The position numbers were made by a program, and so were the translations under genes. Shown piece by piece: positions 1 to 7,343 of a stretch of DNA of 64,000 nucleotides. This stretch comes from Parabacteroides sp. PFB2-10 (GTDB taxonomy: Bacteria > Bacteroidota > Bacteroidia > Bacteroidales > Tannerellaceae), in contig NZ_JARXWI010000008.1 in the NCBI RefSeq assembly GCF_029893085.1, forward strand, positions 124,001-188,000, read 5' to 3'. The number at the start of each line of letters is the position of its first letter. Position 1 is the first letter of the stretch. The notes under the pieces are model-generated. The model was not told the DNA's origin. It made no database searches and saw nothing but the letters and a program-made list of their open reading frames with translations.

Positions 1-444
1 CCGATTAAGGAGGCTGCCATTGCCGGTGGTGTGAAAACACTTTATGCCGGTTTGCCAGTGATCTTCTTAGTGACGGTGGGTGGTTTTGTGACCAACGCAG
101 CCTATTGCATTCAGCAAAACATCAAAAACAAGACCGGTAAGGAGTATTTCTCAGTGAAAGGCTCTGTCTTGGTGAACAACCTCTTGTTCTGTGCCCTGGC
201 TGGTGTATTGTGGTACTCCCAATTCTTTGGTCTGGAAATGGGCAAGAGTTTCCTGACGGATAGCCCGGTTTTACTGGCCTTCTCCTGGAGTATCCTGATG
301 TCGTTGAATGTGACGTTCAGTAATGTGTGGGGGATCATTCTCAAAGAATGGAAAGGGGTGAAAGGAAGTACGATCGCTGTATTAATCATTGGTTTATTGG
401 TTCTTATCTCCTCGATTATCGTAGTGGCGCTGTCACAATCCTGA
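1..444 (+). CDS. rhaT: L-rhamnose/proton symporter RhaT, C-terminal part
   Basis: The reading frame is open from the first base, so this is the 3' part of a gene that starts left of the window; a GTG at 31 is internal. The visible residues form about four hydrophobic helices and match the C-terminal half of the RhaT family, which imports L-rhamnose with a proton across the inner membrane. A strong terminator follows. Rhamnose is the sugar released by the rhamnogalacturonan locus near 48.6-59.7 kb, so the two may serve the same diet substrate, but they are far apart here and the link is inference. Confidence 0.85.
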   Translation, partial: PIKEAAIAGGVKTLYAGLPVIFLVTVGGFVTNAAYCIQQNIKNKTGKEYFSVKGSVLVNNLLFCALAGVLWYSQFFGLEMGKSFLTDSPVLLAFSWSILMSLNVTFSNVWGIILKEWKGVKGSTIAVLIIGLLVLISSIIVVALSQS

Positions 445-469
445 ATAGATTCGTATTAAAAAATAAAAG

Positions 470-508
470 AAGGCGTATCAACGTGGCAAACGTTGGTACG
501 CCTTTATT
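470..508 (+). terminator. Rho-independent terminator after rhaT
   Basis: Arms at 470-483 and 491-504 form a 14 bp stem with one G-T wobble and a 7 base loop, followed by a T-rich stretch. It lies 26 bases after the rhaT stop. Confidence 0.85.
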
Positions 509-700
509 TATTCTCCTATCTCAAAGCCTCCCACCTCTCCTGTAGAAAGTACTCTCCCGCCATAGCGAACATTTCACAGGAAAGTACCAGGAATACTTTG
601 TGTTTTAATATTTACAGAAATCCTTGGTTGATTTCAGGCAGTTTAGTTGGAAATCACGATTTTTAGGTTTTAGGCGTAATAACAATTTATAGGAAAAGCA

Positions 701-733
701 TTTGCCACAGTTAGCCAAAAATAGATATCTTTG
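701..733 (+). promoter_or_regulatory. Bacteroidota promoter for the DUF1080 gene
   Basis: TTTG at 701-704 and TATCTTTG at 726-733 are 21 bases apart and match the primary sigma factor consensus TTTG-N19-21-TAnnTTTG. The predicted transcript starts about 740, some 23 bases before the start codon. The rest of 509-700 shows nothing I can assign. Confidence 0.7.
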
Positions 734-762
734 ACACAGTTTTCCGCTAAAAAAATGAATAC

Positions 763-1530
763 ATGATGAAATATTGTTTTAGAACAGCTCTCCTCTGTGG
801 ATGCCTGTTGATTACGACACAAGCCTTTTCGCAAATAAAAAACAAATGGATTCCTCTGTTTGGTGAGAACCTTTCTGAAGCCCAGTACGATCCCGAAGGC
901 TGGTATGAGGCAAATGGCATACTAACGGCCACAAAAGACAAGGTGATATGGACAACTATTGAATATGAGAACTTCGAGATTGACCTGAATTTCAAAAACG
1001 ACAGGGGGACGAACAGCGGCGTGGTGGTCTATTGCACAGATACCACCAATTGGATTCCTAACTCGGTCGAGGTACAAATAGCCGACGATCATTATTCGCG
1101 ATGGGCAGATGCTCAACCTTTCGAGCGATGCGGCGCCATCTATGGGCATCTGGGGCCTCACATTAACAAGGTGGTTAAAAAACCGGGCGCCTGGAATCAC
1201 CTGCGCATCCGTTGTTCGGGACAACATATTACCGTTGTCTTGAACGGCAAGAAAGTGACCAATATGAATATGGCTTTGTGGACATCGGGAACAGAAAACC
1301 CCGATGGTTCGGAAATACCCTCCTGGCTCCCCAATCCGTTGGCCGACAAACCGACAAAAGGCTATATCGGTTTGCAGGGAAAACACGGATCAGCCTCCAT
1401 CTCCTTCAAAAACATAAAAATTAGAAGCACCGACCCTGATGGCTTCCCGGCACCTGTCGTAGAAGAAAAAACAGAAGAGGTACAGCCGGAGGAGTGGCAG
1501 ATGAACGGACAACAAGGGATAGGACTATAA
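763..1530 (+). CDS. Secreted DUF1080 (3-keto-disaccharide hydrolase-like) protein
   Basis: A 255-residue protein with an N-terminal signal peptide (hydrophobic residues 7-22, ending TQAFSQ). Residues about 28-225 match the DUF1080 / 3-keto-disaccharide hydrolase family, a concanavalin-like beta-sandwich found in Bacteroidota secreted proteins; some members cleave 3-keto-glycosides. Recognisable features are the opening PLFG, the NSGVVVY segment, and the closing GYIGLQGKHGSASISFKNIKIR. The C-terminus (230-255) is a low-complexity Glu/Val tail. Start: ATGATG tandem at 763, 30 bases after a good promoter. The 3' end overlaps the convergent HTH gene by 6 bp. The substrate cannot be read from sequence. 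Confidence 0.85.
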   Translation: MMKYCFRTALLCGCLLITTQAFSQIKNKWIPLFGENLSEAQYDPEGWYEANGILTATKDKVIWTTIEYENFEIDLNFKNDRGTNSGVVVYCTDTTNWIPNSVEVQIADDHYSRWADAQPFERCGAIYGHLGPHINKVVKKPGAWNHLRIRCSGQHITVVLNGKKVTNMNMALWTSGTENPDGSEIPSWLPNPLADKPTKGYIGLQGKHGSASISFKNIKIRSTDPDGFPAPVVEEKTEEVQPEEWQMNGQQGIGL

Positions 1531-2493
1531 GGTATCCACCACCTCACGCTGCTGATCAAAAAACAAGATTCTCTCCCGTTCTCCGATGCCGGAGATCAGC
1601 GTGGAATAGCGCTTCAGGGATTTGATCCAGTTATTTATCCGACTAAAAGAGATATTATCTTCTGATATCATCATGAAAAAGATAAAGGAAGAAAGCATAC
1701 TGGCTTGCATATTAGGCGAACAGATATAGGCATAGGTAATATCAATATTGGCATCCGAAATATACAATTCAAACTTATTCCCTGTTTCATCATACCTCCC
1801 CTTTGAGGCCAGGTTTTCCAAGTCATTCAAAAAGCGATGCAGTTCCTTTTTCAGGTCACGGATCTCTTCATTGCCCATTAAACGAATGCTTTTAGCATAT
1901 TTTATATCATCCACTAAAGCCCTTATAATCTTACGATCCCAAATATAATAAGTGTCAGTAACTTCTTTCAGCAAAAGCCCCAAATCACCCCGGTAATCGA
2001 TCAGATCATCTGCCTCCACTATTTTATTATAGGGAAGGGAGGAAGGAGAATTTTCTGCATGATGGGTGTATTTTAATAGCATAAATCGCGTAAGCAAACT
2101 ATAAGGAAAGAAAAGAGTAAAAGGAATCCCCGATAGAGCCATGCCAAACTCGGAATAAGGCTCTTTGCCTAATCGCTCTAAATAATGTATCGCATCCGTA
2201 ACAATAGGCATTTTTTTAGAGGCAGTCAAATAATATTCCGGCAAACGCATCAATAATCTCTTTTGCGATTCCTGACCGTTCCGCGCGATGATCTCATCTA
2301 ACGAAATATTCAATTTAGCGGCAAGAATAGCGGTTTCACGAAGCGTAAATTGGACTTCTCCACGCAACCGCCTATAGGCTGTTTCTTTTTCCATACATAA
2401 GGTTACAGCCACAAAATCCGCCAAAATCGTTTTTTTGGTAATTTTCCCTTCTAAAGCATTTACAAAAGCTTTATTCATTATGCAATCATTCAT
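1525..2493 (-). CDS. Helix-turn-helix protein of unknown role
   Basis: A 322-residue soluble protein. Residues about 10-75 look like a Cro/BetR-type helix-turn-helix: a predicted DNA-binding stretch with AYRRLRGEVQFTLRETAILAAKLNISLDEI. The remaining 240 residues are helix-rich with no motif I recognise; this two-part layout is common among Bacteroidota paralogues of unknown function. A and T content is higher than in the DUF1080 neighbour. The gene overlaps the DUF1080 3' end by 6 bp tail to tail. Start at 2493 is the first of two close Met codons (also at residue 6). A regulator role is inference from the HTH only. Confidence 0.75.
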   Translation of the reverse strand: MNDCIMNKAFVNALEGKITKKTILADFVAVTLCMEKETAYRRLRGEVQFTLRETAILAAKLNISLDEIIARNGQESQKRLLMRLPEYYLTASKKMPIVTDAIHYLERLGKEPYSEFGMALSGIPFTLFFPYSLLTRFMLLKYTHHAENSPSSLPYNKIVEADDLIDYRGDLGLLLKEVTDTYYIWDRKIIRALVDDIKYAKSIRLMGNEEIRDLKKELHRFLNDLENLASKGRYDETGNKFELYISDANIDITYAYICSPNMQASMLSSFIFFMMISEDNISFSRINNWIKSLKRYSTLISGIGERERILFFDQQREVVDTL

Positions 2494-2608
2494 ATAGTAA
2501 GTGTTATTGGTTTAACTAAAAACGTACCTCAAATGCATTAAAGTCAATCCGTCATGGTCTACCAATTGGATTAGGGTCACACAACCGTTCAAAAAGAAGC
2601 GATTCCGA

Positions 2609-2616
2609 CAAATATA
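2609..2616 (-). promoter_or_regulatory. Possible -7 box for the HTH gene
   Basis: Reads TATATTTG on the minus strand, matching TAnnTTTG, and would give a 5' leader of about 110 bases. No convincing -33 box is seen. Confidence 0.35.
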
Positions 2617-2673
2617 GACATAAAAAATCTCTTTTAAAAGAAAAACTGGCATGAATTGTACGAAACATTCCGC

Positions 2674-2681
2674 TACTTTTG
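2674..2681 (+). promoter_or_regulatory. Possible -7 box before the wHTH gene leader
   Basis: TACTTTTG matches TAnnTTTG. It would start a transcript near 2688 and leave a leader of about 195 bases before the gene at 2883. No clear -33 box. Confidence 0.4.
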
Positions 2682-2727
2682 TTAGAAATTTATTTGTTAT
2701 TACTTATTCGATTTAACAACTAAAACT

Positions 2728-2772
2728 ATGAACAGATGTCAATCCCTTCTTATCTACAACTCACGTTGGTAA
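2728..2772 (+). CDS. Possible 14-residue leader peptide
   Basis: ATG at 2728 and TAA at 2770 enclose 14 codons reading MNRCQSLLIYNSRW. The open frame lies in the 195-base leader predicted for the gene at 2883, upstream of a hairpin with a T-run. The layout resembles an attenuation leader, but there is no run of one amino acid to say what it senses. It could be chance. Confidence 0.25.
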   Translation: MNRCQSLLIYNSRW

Positions 2773-2800
2773 ATCCGATTTCTATCTGTTAATGCGACCA

Positions 2801-2846
2801 GCTTTTCTAATACGTATAAAAGAAAAGCCATCTATGTATTTTTTTT
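2801..2846 (+). terminator. Hairpin plus T-run in the wHTH leader
   Basis: Perfect 8 bp stem, arms 2801-2808 and 2821-2828, loop of 12, then after 10 bases an eight-T run at 2839-2846. Could act as an attenuator between the short open frame and the gene at 2883. The distance from stem to T-run is longer than in a classical terminator. Confidence 0.35.
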
Positions 2847-2882
2847 ATATAACAAACAAAACTTTTTAATAACTATTCGGCT

Positions 2883-3107
2883 ATGATGAGTCACGAAATT
2901 GGTAGCAATGCAGGAGATGTTTACTCCTTATTATCACAAAAAGGGAAACTTTCCATCAGAAAGATTGGCGAACTGACCTATAAACAAGAATCAGTCATAT
3001 TTCTTGCGTTAGGTTGGTTGTTGAGAGAAAACAAAATTAAAATTACGGAACAGAATGGAGAACTGCTATCTGAAATTTCATTCACCACAAGTGATATGTA
3101 CTATTAA
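2883..3107 (+). CDS. Small winged helix-turn-helix protein (DUF2582-like)
   Basis: A 74-residue protein matching the Bacteroidota winged HTH family DUF2582: GDVYSLLSQKGKLSIRKIGELT is the first helix pair, followed by the recognition helix segment ESVIFLALGWLLRENKI and a short beta wing ending IKITEQNGEL. The family is small, conserved and often single-domain; its targets are unknown to me. The gene is separated from its neighbours by long AT-rich spacers and has its own predicted leader. Start at 2883 (ATGATG) fits the family length. Confidence 0.8.
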   Translation: MMSHEIGSNAGDVYSLLSQKGKLSIRKIGELTYKQESVIFLALGWLLRENKIKITEQNGELLSEISFTTSDMYY

Positions 3108-3151
3108 ATTTCAGCCTACTTTTTTCCGTTTTTTTAGGTTTTTATAGGTAT

Positions 3152-3190
3152 AAAAAAATGAAGGGTGTCTAGTCTAAGAACACCCTTCAT
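3152..3190 (-). terminator. argB: Rho-independent terminator after argB
   Basis: On the minus strand an 11 bp perfect stem (3180-3190 with 3158-3168) is followed directly by six T's. It lies 24 bases after the argB stop. Confidence 0.85.
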
Positions 3191-3214
3191 TGCTTCATAT
3201 CTTTCCTGTTTTTC

Positions 3215-4000
3215 TTATTTATTGGAAGACAAAAACACCTTTGTCCCTCCGTTTCGATGTATATCCGAAGCCTGCGTAATAATCACCTCTTTCACCCCGG
3301 CATCGATGGCCTGGTAGGCATTTTCCAGTTTAGGGATCATGCCTCCCTGGATGATACCCTCTGCCACATATTTCAGGAACGTTTCCCGGTCGATTTCAGG
3401 GATCACGCTGTCGTCATTATCCGCATCCAATAACACCCCTTTTTTCTCAAAACAGAACATAAGCGTCACCTCAAAATGTTTGGCCAACGCCTTGGCGGCC
3501 TCCCCGGCTATCGTGTCGGCATTGGTATTGAGCATATTGCCCTGCTTGTCATGGGTCAAAGGAGCCAACACCGGCACAATGCCCTGTCGGATCAACGAAG
3601 CCAACAAGTCGGCATTCACCTCTTTCACATCACCGACAAATCCATAATCGACCTCTCTCACCGGTCGTTTTTCCGAGCGCATCAGGTTCATGTCCGCGCC
3701 GGTCATCCCTAACGCGTTCACATCCAATGCCTGCAAACCAGCTACTATATTCTTATTCACTAAACCTCCGTACACCATGGTGACCACTTGCAGAGTTTCC
3801 AGATCCGTAATCCGGCGACCATCCACCATCCGGCTCTCAATGCCTAACCGCGCCGCCAAGCTGGTAGCCGAACGTCCACCCCCATGCACCAACACCTTAT
3901 ATCCCGGAATGGCAGAGAAATCATGCAACAACTGATTCAGCGTCTCCGCCTCCTCCACAATCTTCCCTCCAACCTTTACCAACGTAAGCTTTTCCTTCAT
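3215..4000 (-). CDS. argB: Acetylglutamate kinase
   Basis: Phosphorylates N-acetylglutamate with ATP, the second step of ornithine/arginine synthesis, in the cytoplasm (in Bacteroidota the substrate may be N-succinyl- or N-acetylglutamate). The amino-acid kinase fold is clear: KVGGK at residues 9-13, HGGG near 40, NADTIAGEAAKAL near 160 and GGMIPKLENA near 220. I chose ATG at 4000 (MKEKLTLVKVGG, 261 residues); an upstream in-frame start at 4027 would precede the predicted transcription start. No other arg genes are adjacent, so it appears to be transcribed alone. Confidence 0.92.
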   Translation of the reverse strand: MKEKLTLVKVGGKIVEEAETLNQLLHDFSAIPGYKVLVHGGGRSATSLAARLGIESRMVDGRRITDLETLQVVTMVYGGLVNKNIVAGLQALDVNALGMTGADMNLMRSEKRPVREVDYGFVGDVKEVNADLLASLIRQGIVPVLAPLTHDKQGNMLNTNADTIAGEAAKALAKHFEVTLMFCFEKKGVLLDADNDDSVIPEIDRETFLKYVAEGIIQGGMIPKLENAYQAIDAGVKEVIITQASDIHRNGGTKVFLSSNK

Positions 4001-4024
4001 CTTATTCAAGTATATTTTCAGCCA

Positions 4025-4032
4025 CAAAAATA
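4025..4032 (-). promoter_or_regulatory. -7 box for argB
   Basis: TATTTTTG on the minus strand. Transcription would start near 4018, supporting the start codon at 4000. Confidence 0.45.
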
Positions 4033-4053
4033 CGAAAGAAATGAATTTATCAC

Positions 4054-4061
4054 TACATTTG
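4054..4061 (+). promoter_or_regulatory. -7 box for tRNA-Gly
   Basis: TACATTTG matches TAnnTTTG and ends 14 bases before the tRNA 5' end. Confidence 0.5.
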
Positions 4062-4075
4062 CCACCACATCATTC

Positions 4076-4151
4076 GCGGTAGTAGCTCAGTTGGTAGAGC
4101 ATCAGCTTCCCAAGCTGAGGGTCACGAGTTCGAATCTCGCCTACCGCTCCA
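4076..4151 (+). tRNA. tRNA-Gly (CCC)
   Basis: A 76-base cloverleaf. The acceptor stem GCGGTAG pairs with CTACCGC, the anticodon loop is TTCCCAA with anticodon CCC, the T loop is TTCGAAT, and CCA is encoded at 4149-4151. An AT-rich block of atypical genes begins directly after it, a common arrangement for integrated DNA. Confidence 0.95.
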
Positions 4152-4160
4152 TTGATAATC

Positions 4161-4185
4161 AAGGAACTAACATGTTCCTTTTTCA
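4161..4185 (+). terminator. Terminator after tRNA-Gly
   Basis: Perfect 7 bp stem (4161-4167 with 4174-4180), 6 base loop, then T's. Confidence 0.75.
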
Positions 4186-4235
4186 TTTTAGAAGCACTTC
4201 CATTCCACTTTTATTAACCTTTATGCAGAACTTAT

Positions 4236-4427
4236 CTACTTTTCTGCTTTTTCATCAGAATTTTCTTCTCCTAAGCTTCTTATACCATTTGCCAAAGCTG
4301 CTATGGATTTTTCCATAGAATCTTCATGCAACTTCTTGGCTTCTTCCTCTGGTAGGCTGCTTATAAGCCTTACATCATCTTCCCCTACCAGACCTCTCAT
4401 TCTGTTAAATTCTTTTCTGCTTTCCAT
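4236..4427 (-). CDS. Small hypothetical protein
   Basis: A 63-residue charged, probably helical protein (MESRKEFNRMRGLVGEDD... ending EENSDEKAEK) with no recognised domain. The frame can be extended to a TTG at 4508, but that start lies in the loop of a terminator-like hairpin, so ATG at 4427 is preferred. The gene sits in the AT-rich block after tRNA-Gly and downstream of a gene remnant. Its strongly acidic/basic composition suggests a real protein, but with no homolog in mind this stays tentative. Confidence 0.4.
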   Translation of the reverse strand: MESRKEFNRMRGLVGEDDVRLISSLPEEEAKKLHEDSMEKSIAALANGIRSLGEENSDEKAEK

Positions 4428-4485
4428 ATCTTCACTTTTCCCTAAAGATAACAAGAACTTGGCACAGGAACAACCTATCAGGCAT

Positions 4486-4521
4486 AAACAACAAAAGTCC
4501 AGATACAATAAGCATCTGGAC
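4486..4521 (-). terminator. Terminator after the gene remnant
   Basis: On the minus strand an 8 bp perfect stem (4514-4521 with 4497-4504), 9 base loop, then a T-rich tail. It follows the stop of the remnant at 4591. Confidence 0.6.
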
Positions 4522-4590
4522 TCTCAAAAACATCAAGTATACCCTTGTTTTAATCTGTTTTACAAGCTTTTTTTACCTTTTTTTTCTTTC

Positions 4591-4947
4591 CTATAGTTTT
4601 ATCTTATACGAATTTTTTCCCTTTTTTACTATATAAATTCCCGGCTGTAGAACTTCCTTCAATTCGTCCTCATAGTACTCACCTACTTTTTTGCCTTCAA
4701 AGGTAAAAATTGAAACAATTTCTCGGCTTATCAAAGGAATGTTAGATACAGTCTCGTCTCTTGGATTTTCAAAACGAATCCCTCCAATAGAATAATCATA
4801 ATAATAACTTTCTCCAATTTTTACATTTGCTCTTAGGTAAACTGAATAGCTTGTACCGTTTTTAAACTCTACTTGGAATGAAAATTTAATCGAAAATATT
4901 ATTTCTTTAACCTTAAAGAATACTACGATAGTTTGGCAATTACAGGT
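4591..4947 (-). pseudogene. Remnant of a surface protein with a T9SS-like C-terminus
   Basis: On the minus strand the frame is open for 118 codons after a TAA (4948-4950) and ends at TAG 4591, but it has no ATG or GTG. The end of the translation, VSIFTFEGKKVGEYYEDEL followed by LQPGIYIVKKGKNSYKIKL, resembles the C-terminal sorting or beta-sandwich domain of Bacteroidota surface proteins (a V-x-I-F, G-K-x-V, L-x-P-G-I-Y-I-V pattern). A good terminator follows it. The best reading is the 3' end of a decayed or truncated gene, because the sequence upstream (4950-5025) has no continuation. It could instead be a gene with a non-standard start. Confidence 0.5.
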
Positions 4948-4971
4948 TTAGAGTTTCATACTCTAAACCTG
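4943..4971. repeat. 11 bp perfect inverted repeat
   Basis: Arms 4943-4953 and 4961-4971 with a 7 base spacer, between the ADP-ribosylglycohydrolase stop and the gene remnant. No T-run on either side, so it is a weak candidate for ending the operon upstream on the minus strand. Confidence 0.5.
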
Positions 4972-5025
4972 AGTAAAAGCATCAACTTCCTAAGTATGCT
5001 ACCTAACAGTATCGATTTTGAATAA

Positions 5026-6870
5026 TTATTGTTGGCTTATTATCCGGATAGAGGGTACGTCTGTCCATCTTGGATGTATATAATCCTGGTTAACTTCAAA
5101 TCCCTCCAATTCATATCCGTCACTCAGGCTTTTTATAGGTTTATTTTTCCAAGTATATCCCGGATATTTCTCCCACCATATACTTTCCGGAGCATTCATT
5201 GATCCATTCATACATTCATAGAAATCGTCCGCCACCTCCTGAAGGATATGAGCAAATCTCAGATTCATTATCCACTTTTCGGGTATTCCTTTCACGCCAT
5301 GAATAACACCCAAAATATTTCCGGTAATAGCTCCTGTGCTATCTGAGTCTCCAGTATGGTTTACCGCAGCTAAAACTCCACCAACAAAATCATCCTTAAA
5401 ATATATCGCACAATAAAGGGATATAGCCAATGCCTCTTCCGCAACCCATCCACCGCCCAGCTTTTCTTCGATATTAGTAGAATGGTCATCCAGGATACTC
5501 CTATGAGCCTGAGAACCCAAACAATCAATTGCTTTTTCAATAGCTCTTAATAACTCTTGATGGTTTGCTTTCGTCTTCAATATTATATTCGTTTCCTTTA
5601 TCGCTTCCTCCAGGCCAGTACCATTGGTCAAAAAAGAAATCAGTGCAGCAAAATAGCCGGCAGCCAAATAGCCGGTAGGATGTCCATGGGTAATAGCCGC
5701 CAGTTCACACCCAATATCAAATGCCTCTTTAGGAGGGTAGGCTAACCCGACAGGAGCCATTCGCATGATTCCCCCACACCCTTTACTATTGTTTATCGGT
5801 TCAAGCGTGCTACCCCTTTTGTTAGATTGCAAAGCAGAAAGGCAGGAGTGACCCGGCGCTCGCTGTTTGAAGAGTTCTTTTTGTTGATAAAGCCATCCAT
5901 TCTCCAAGGTATCCTTATCAAGAAAATACTCACTCTCTATGGATTGCGTTTTTAACCAACGCAAATAAGAACGGTGTACTATTGCTGGAAGCCAAGAGGA
6001 ACCAATAACGCTTTTACACATTTTCGTCCGCAACAAGCCCTCGGCTGTAAACAATGTCATTTGCGTATCATCTGTGAACTCGCCCACATTGCCGGGGTAT
6101 TCAACATAATCAGCTAACGGTGTTTCTCTATCATAGTCGTCATCTATTTCGTCACCATACTTGATGTCAATCTCATCGAATGACATAAACTCAACAGGAG
6201 CGCCCAAAGCATCACCAACCCCTCCGCCTATAAAGCAGCCTAGGTATTTCTGTTTCCGGTCTTTTTCTATATATGCCCGCGCCTCTTCTCTACATTTTAT
6301 AGTATAATTTATATACCAGTCAAGATATTTCAGATTATACCGTTTTAGAATGTGTAATTGCTCTTCTTCGCTATACTCCATACTGAATTTTATAAGACAA
6401 TACTTATATTCTATTACATTCCCCAGTTTTCCAAGATCATTATATAAGTCATGGTCTCTAATTGCTATAAATTCAGCCAATATATCTTCGGGGGTCTCTT
6501 TTTGGGTAAGCAACAATTCTTCATAGAGAAGAATCGGATAGCAATGAGTCAAGATGGAAAGTTTGGGGAAAACAATCCTCAAATCTGTCTGATTTTCTAC
6601 TGCCTCCTTCAATATTTGAATAGGAGGTTTCGAAATATCTGAAAAATAGTCTGTCGCAAGCTTTAGTAAGTCATCAATGCAGCTATCCATCTCTTTCTCA
6701 TGAATCCAACCCGTCCAAGATGAATGCATAAAATGCAAATGTGGAACCATTTGGTGGTATTCCGGCAATCCTAAACACACACAAACGTCTTCAAAAATCT
6801 TAGCACTAAAGATCCCTCTCGGCTTTAAAATTTCTCGTAATTTTTCTCTTTTGCTATTTTCGTTCTTCAT
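5026..6870 (-). CDS. ADP-ribosylglycohydrolase family protein with a novel N-terminal domain
   Basis: A 614-residue protein. Residues about 209-575 are an ADP-ribosylglycohydrolase (DraG/ARH) domain: GCFIGGGVGDALGAPVEF, then FTDDTQMT at 265-272, the HGHPTGYLAAGYFAAL segment, and NHTGDSDSTGAITGNILG. The two acidic clusters (TDD and GDSDS) are the di-magnesium ligands that remove ADP-ribose from proteins or nucleic acid in this family. Residues 1-208 are helix-rich and match nothing I know; the last 40 residues are an extra tail. It is the third gene of an operon with a WYL regulator and a PD-(D/E)XK-like protein (35 bp gap). The region is AT-rich relative to the flanking housekeeping genes. 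Reversing ADP-ribosylation in a defence or toxin context is inference. Confidence 0.85.
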   Translation of the reverse strand: MKNENSKREKLREILKPRGIFSAKIFEDVCVCLGLPEYHQMVPHLHFMHSSWTGWIHEKEMDSCIDDLLKLATDYFSDISKPPIQILKEAVENQTDLRIVFPKLSILTHCYPILLYEELLLTQKETPEDILAEFIAIRDHDLYNDLGKLGNVIEYKYCLIKFSMEYSEEEQLHILKRYNLKYLDWYINYTIKCREEARAYIEKDRKQKYLGCFIGGGVGDALGAPVEFMSFDEIDIKYGDEIDDDYDRETPLADYVEYPGNVGEFTDDTQMTLFTAEGLLRTKMCKSVIGSSWLPAIVHRSYLRWLKTQSIESEYFLDKDTLENGWLYQQKELFKQRAPGHSCLSALQSNKRGSTLEPINNSKGCGGIMRMAPVGLAYPPKEAFDIGCELAAITHGHPTGYLAAGYFAALISFLTNGTGLEEAIKETNIILKTKANHQELLRAIEKAIDCLGSQAHRSILDDHSTNIEEKLGGGWVAEEALAISLYCAIYFKDDFVGGVLAAVNHTGDSDSTGAITGNILGVIHGVKGIPEKWIMNLRFAHILQEVADDFYECMNGSMNAPESIWWEKYPGYTWKNKPIKSLSDGYELEGFEVNQDYIHPRWTDVPSIRIISQQ

Positions 6871-6905
6871 TATTTATTAATTCAGAATAAAAGAGTTTCT
6901 CAGCC

Positions 6906-7325
6906 TTACTTAACCTCAGATTCAGAAGCAGGGACGATTAGTTCCCATTTATCCTTATATTCTTTTATATGTTTAGGATGTATTCTTCGTTGTTCCTTAT
7001 AATGATCGCACCGCTCAACAACCTCTTTGCTTGGAACTATATAGAAATCAGGTATGGTTTCAATGTCTTCGAATTTATTACGATAGATAACAAACACTAC
7101 ATAACGATTATCTTTAACCTCGATATTATTTACAGGGACAGAAGCATATCCGGAGACAGACTTCACATCCACTTCTATATACGTTCCTTCTTCCTGTAAG
7201 ATAAGAATATCTACTGCTTTTTTATTCCCCATACTTAAGAATGCTTCAGATTTTCTTCTATATAACATAGAAAGAACCAAGTATTCACTGGCAATCCCCG
7301 TAAAATAAGCTTTGTTATCACTCAT
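6906..7325 (-). CDS. PD-(D/E)XK nuclease-like protein
   Basis: A 139-residue protein with the signature of small restriction-like nuclease folds: a conserved Glu in the first helix (E14, GIASEYLVLSMLYRR), D39 in AVDILIL, and a beta strand with IEVDVKS giving D53-x-K55. These fit the PD-(D/E)XK catalytic core, which cuts DNA or RNA or serves as a binding module. There is no separate recognition domain. It lies 18 bp after the WYL gene and 35 bp before the ADP-ribosylglycohydrolase gene on the same strand. Nuclease activity is predicted only from motif order. Confidence 0.65.
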   Translation of the reverse strand: MSDNKAYFTGIASEYLVLSMLYRRKSEAFLSMGNKKAVDILILQEEGTYIEVDVKSVSGYASVPVNNIEVKDNRYVVFVIYRNKFEDIETIPDFYIVPSKEVVERCDHYKEQRRIHPKHIKEYKDKWELIVPASESEVK

Positions 7326-7343
7326 GATGTTTATTCTTTATTA

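Noticed and set aside
3998-4027. Longer start for argB
   Set aside because: Adds nine residues before the conserved N-terminus and precedes the predicted transcription start.
4428-4508. TTG-started extension of the small gene at 4236
   Set aside because: The start lies in the loop of a terminator-like hairpin and the Cys-rich stretch looks out of frame.
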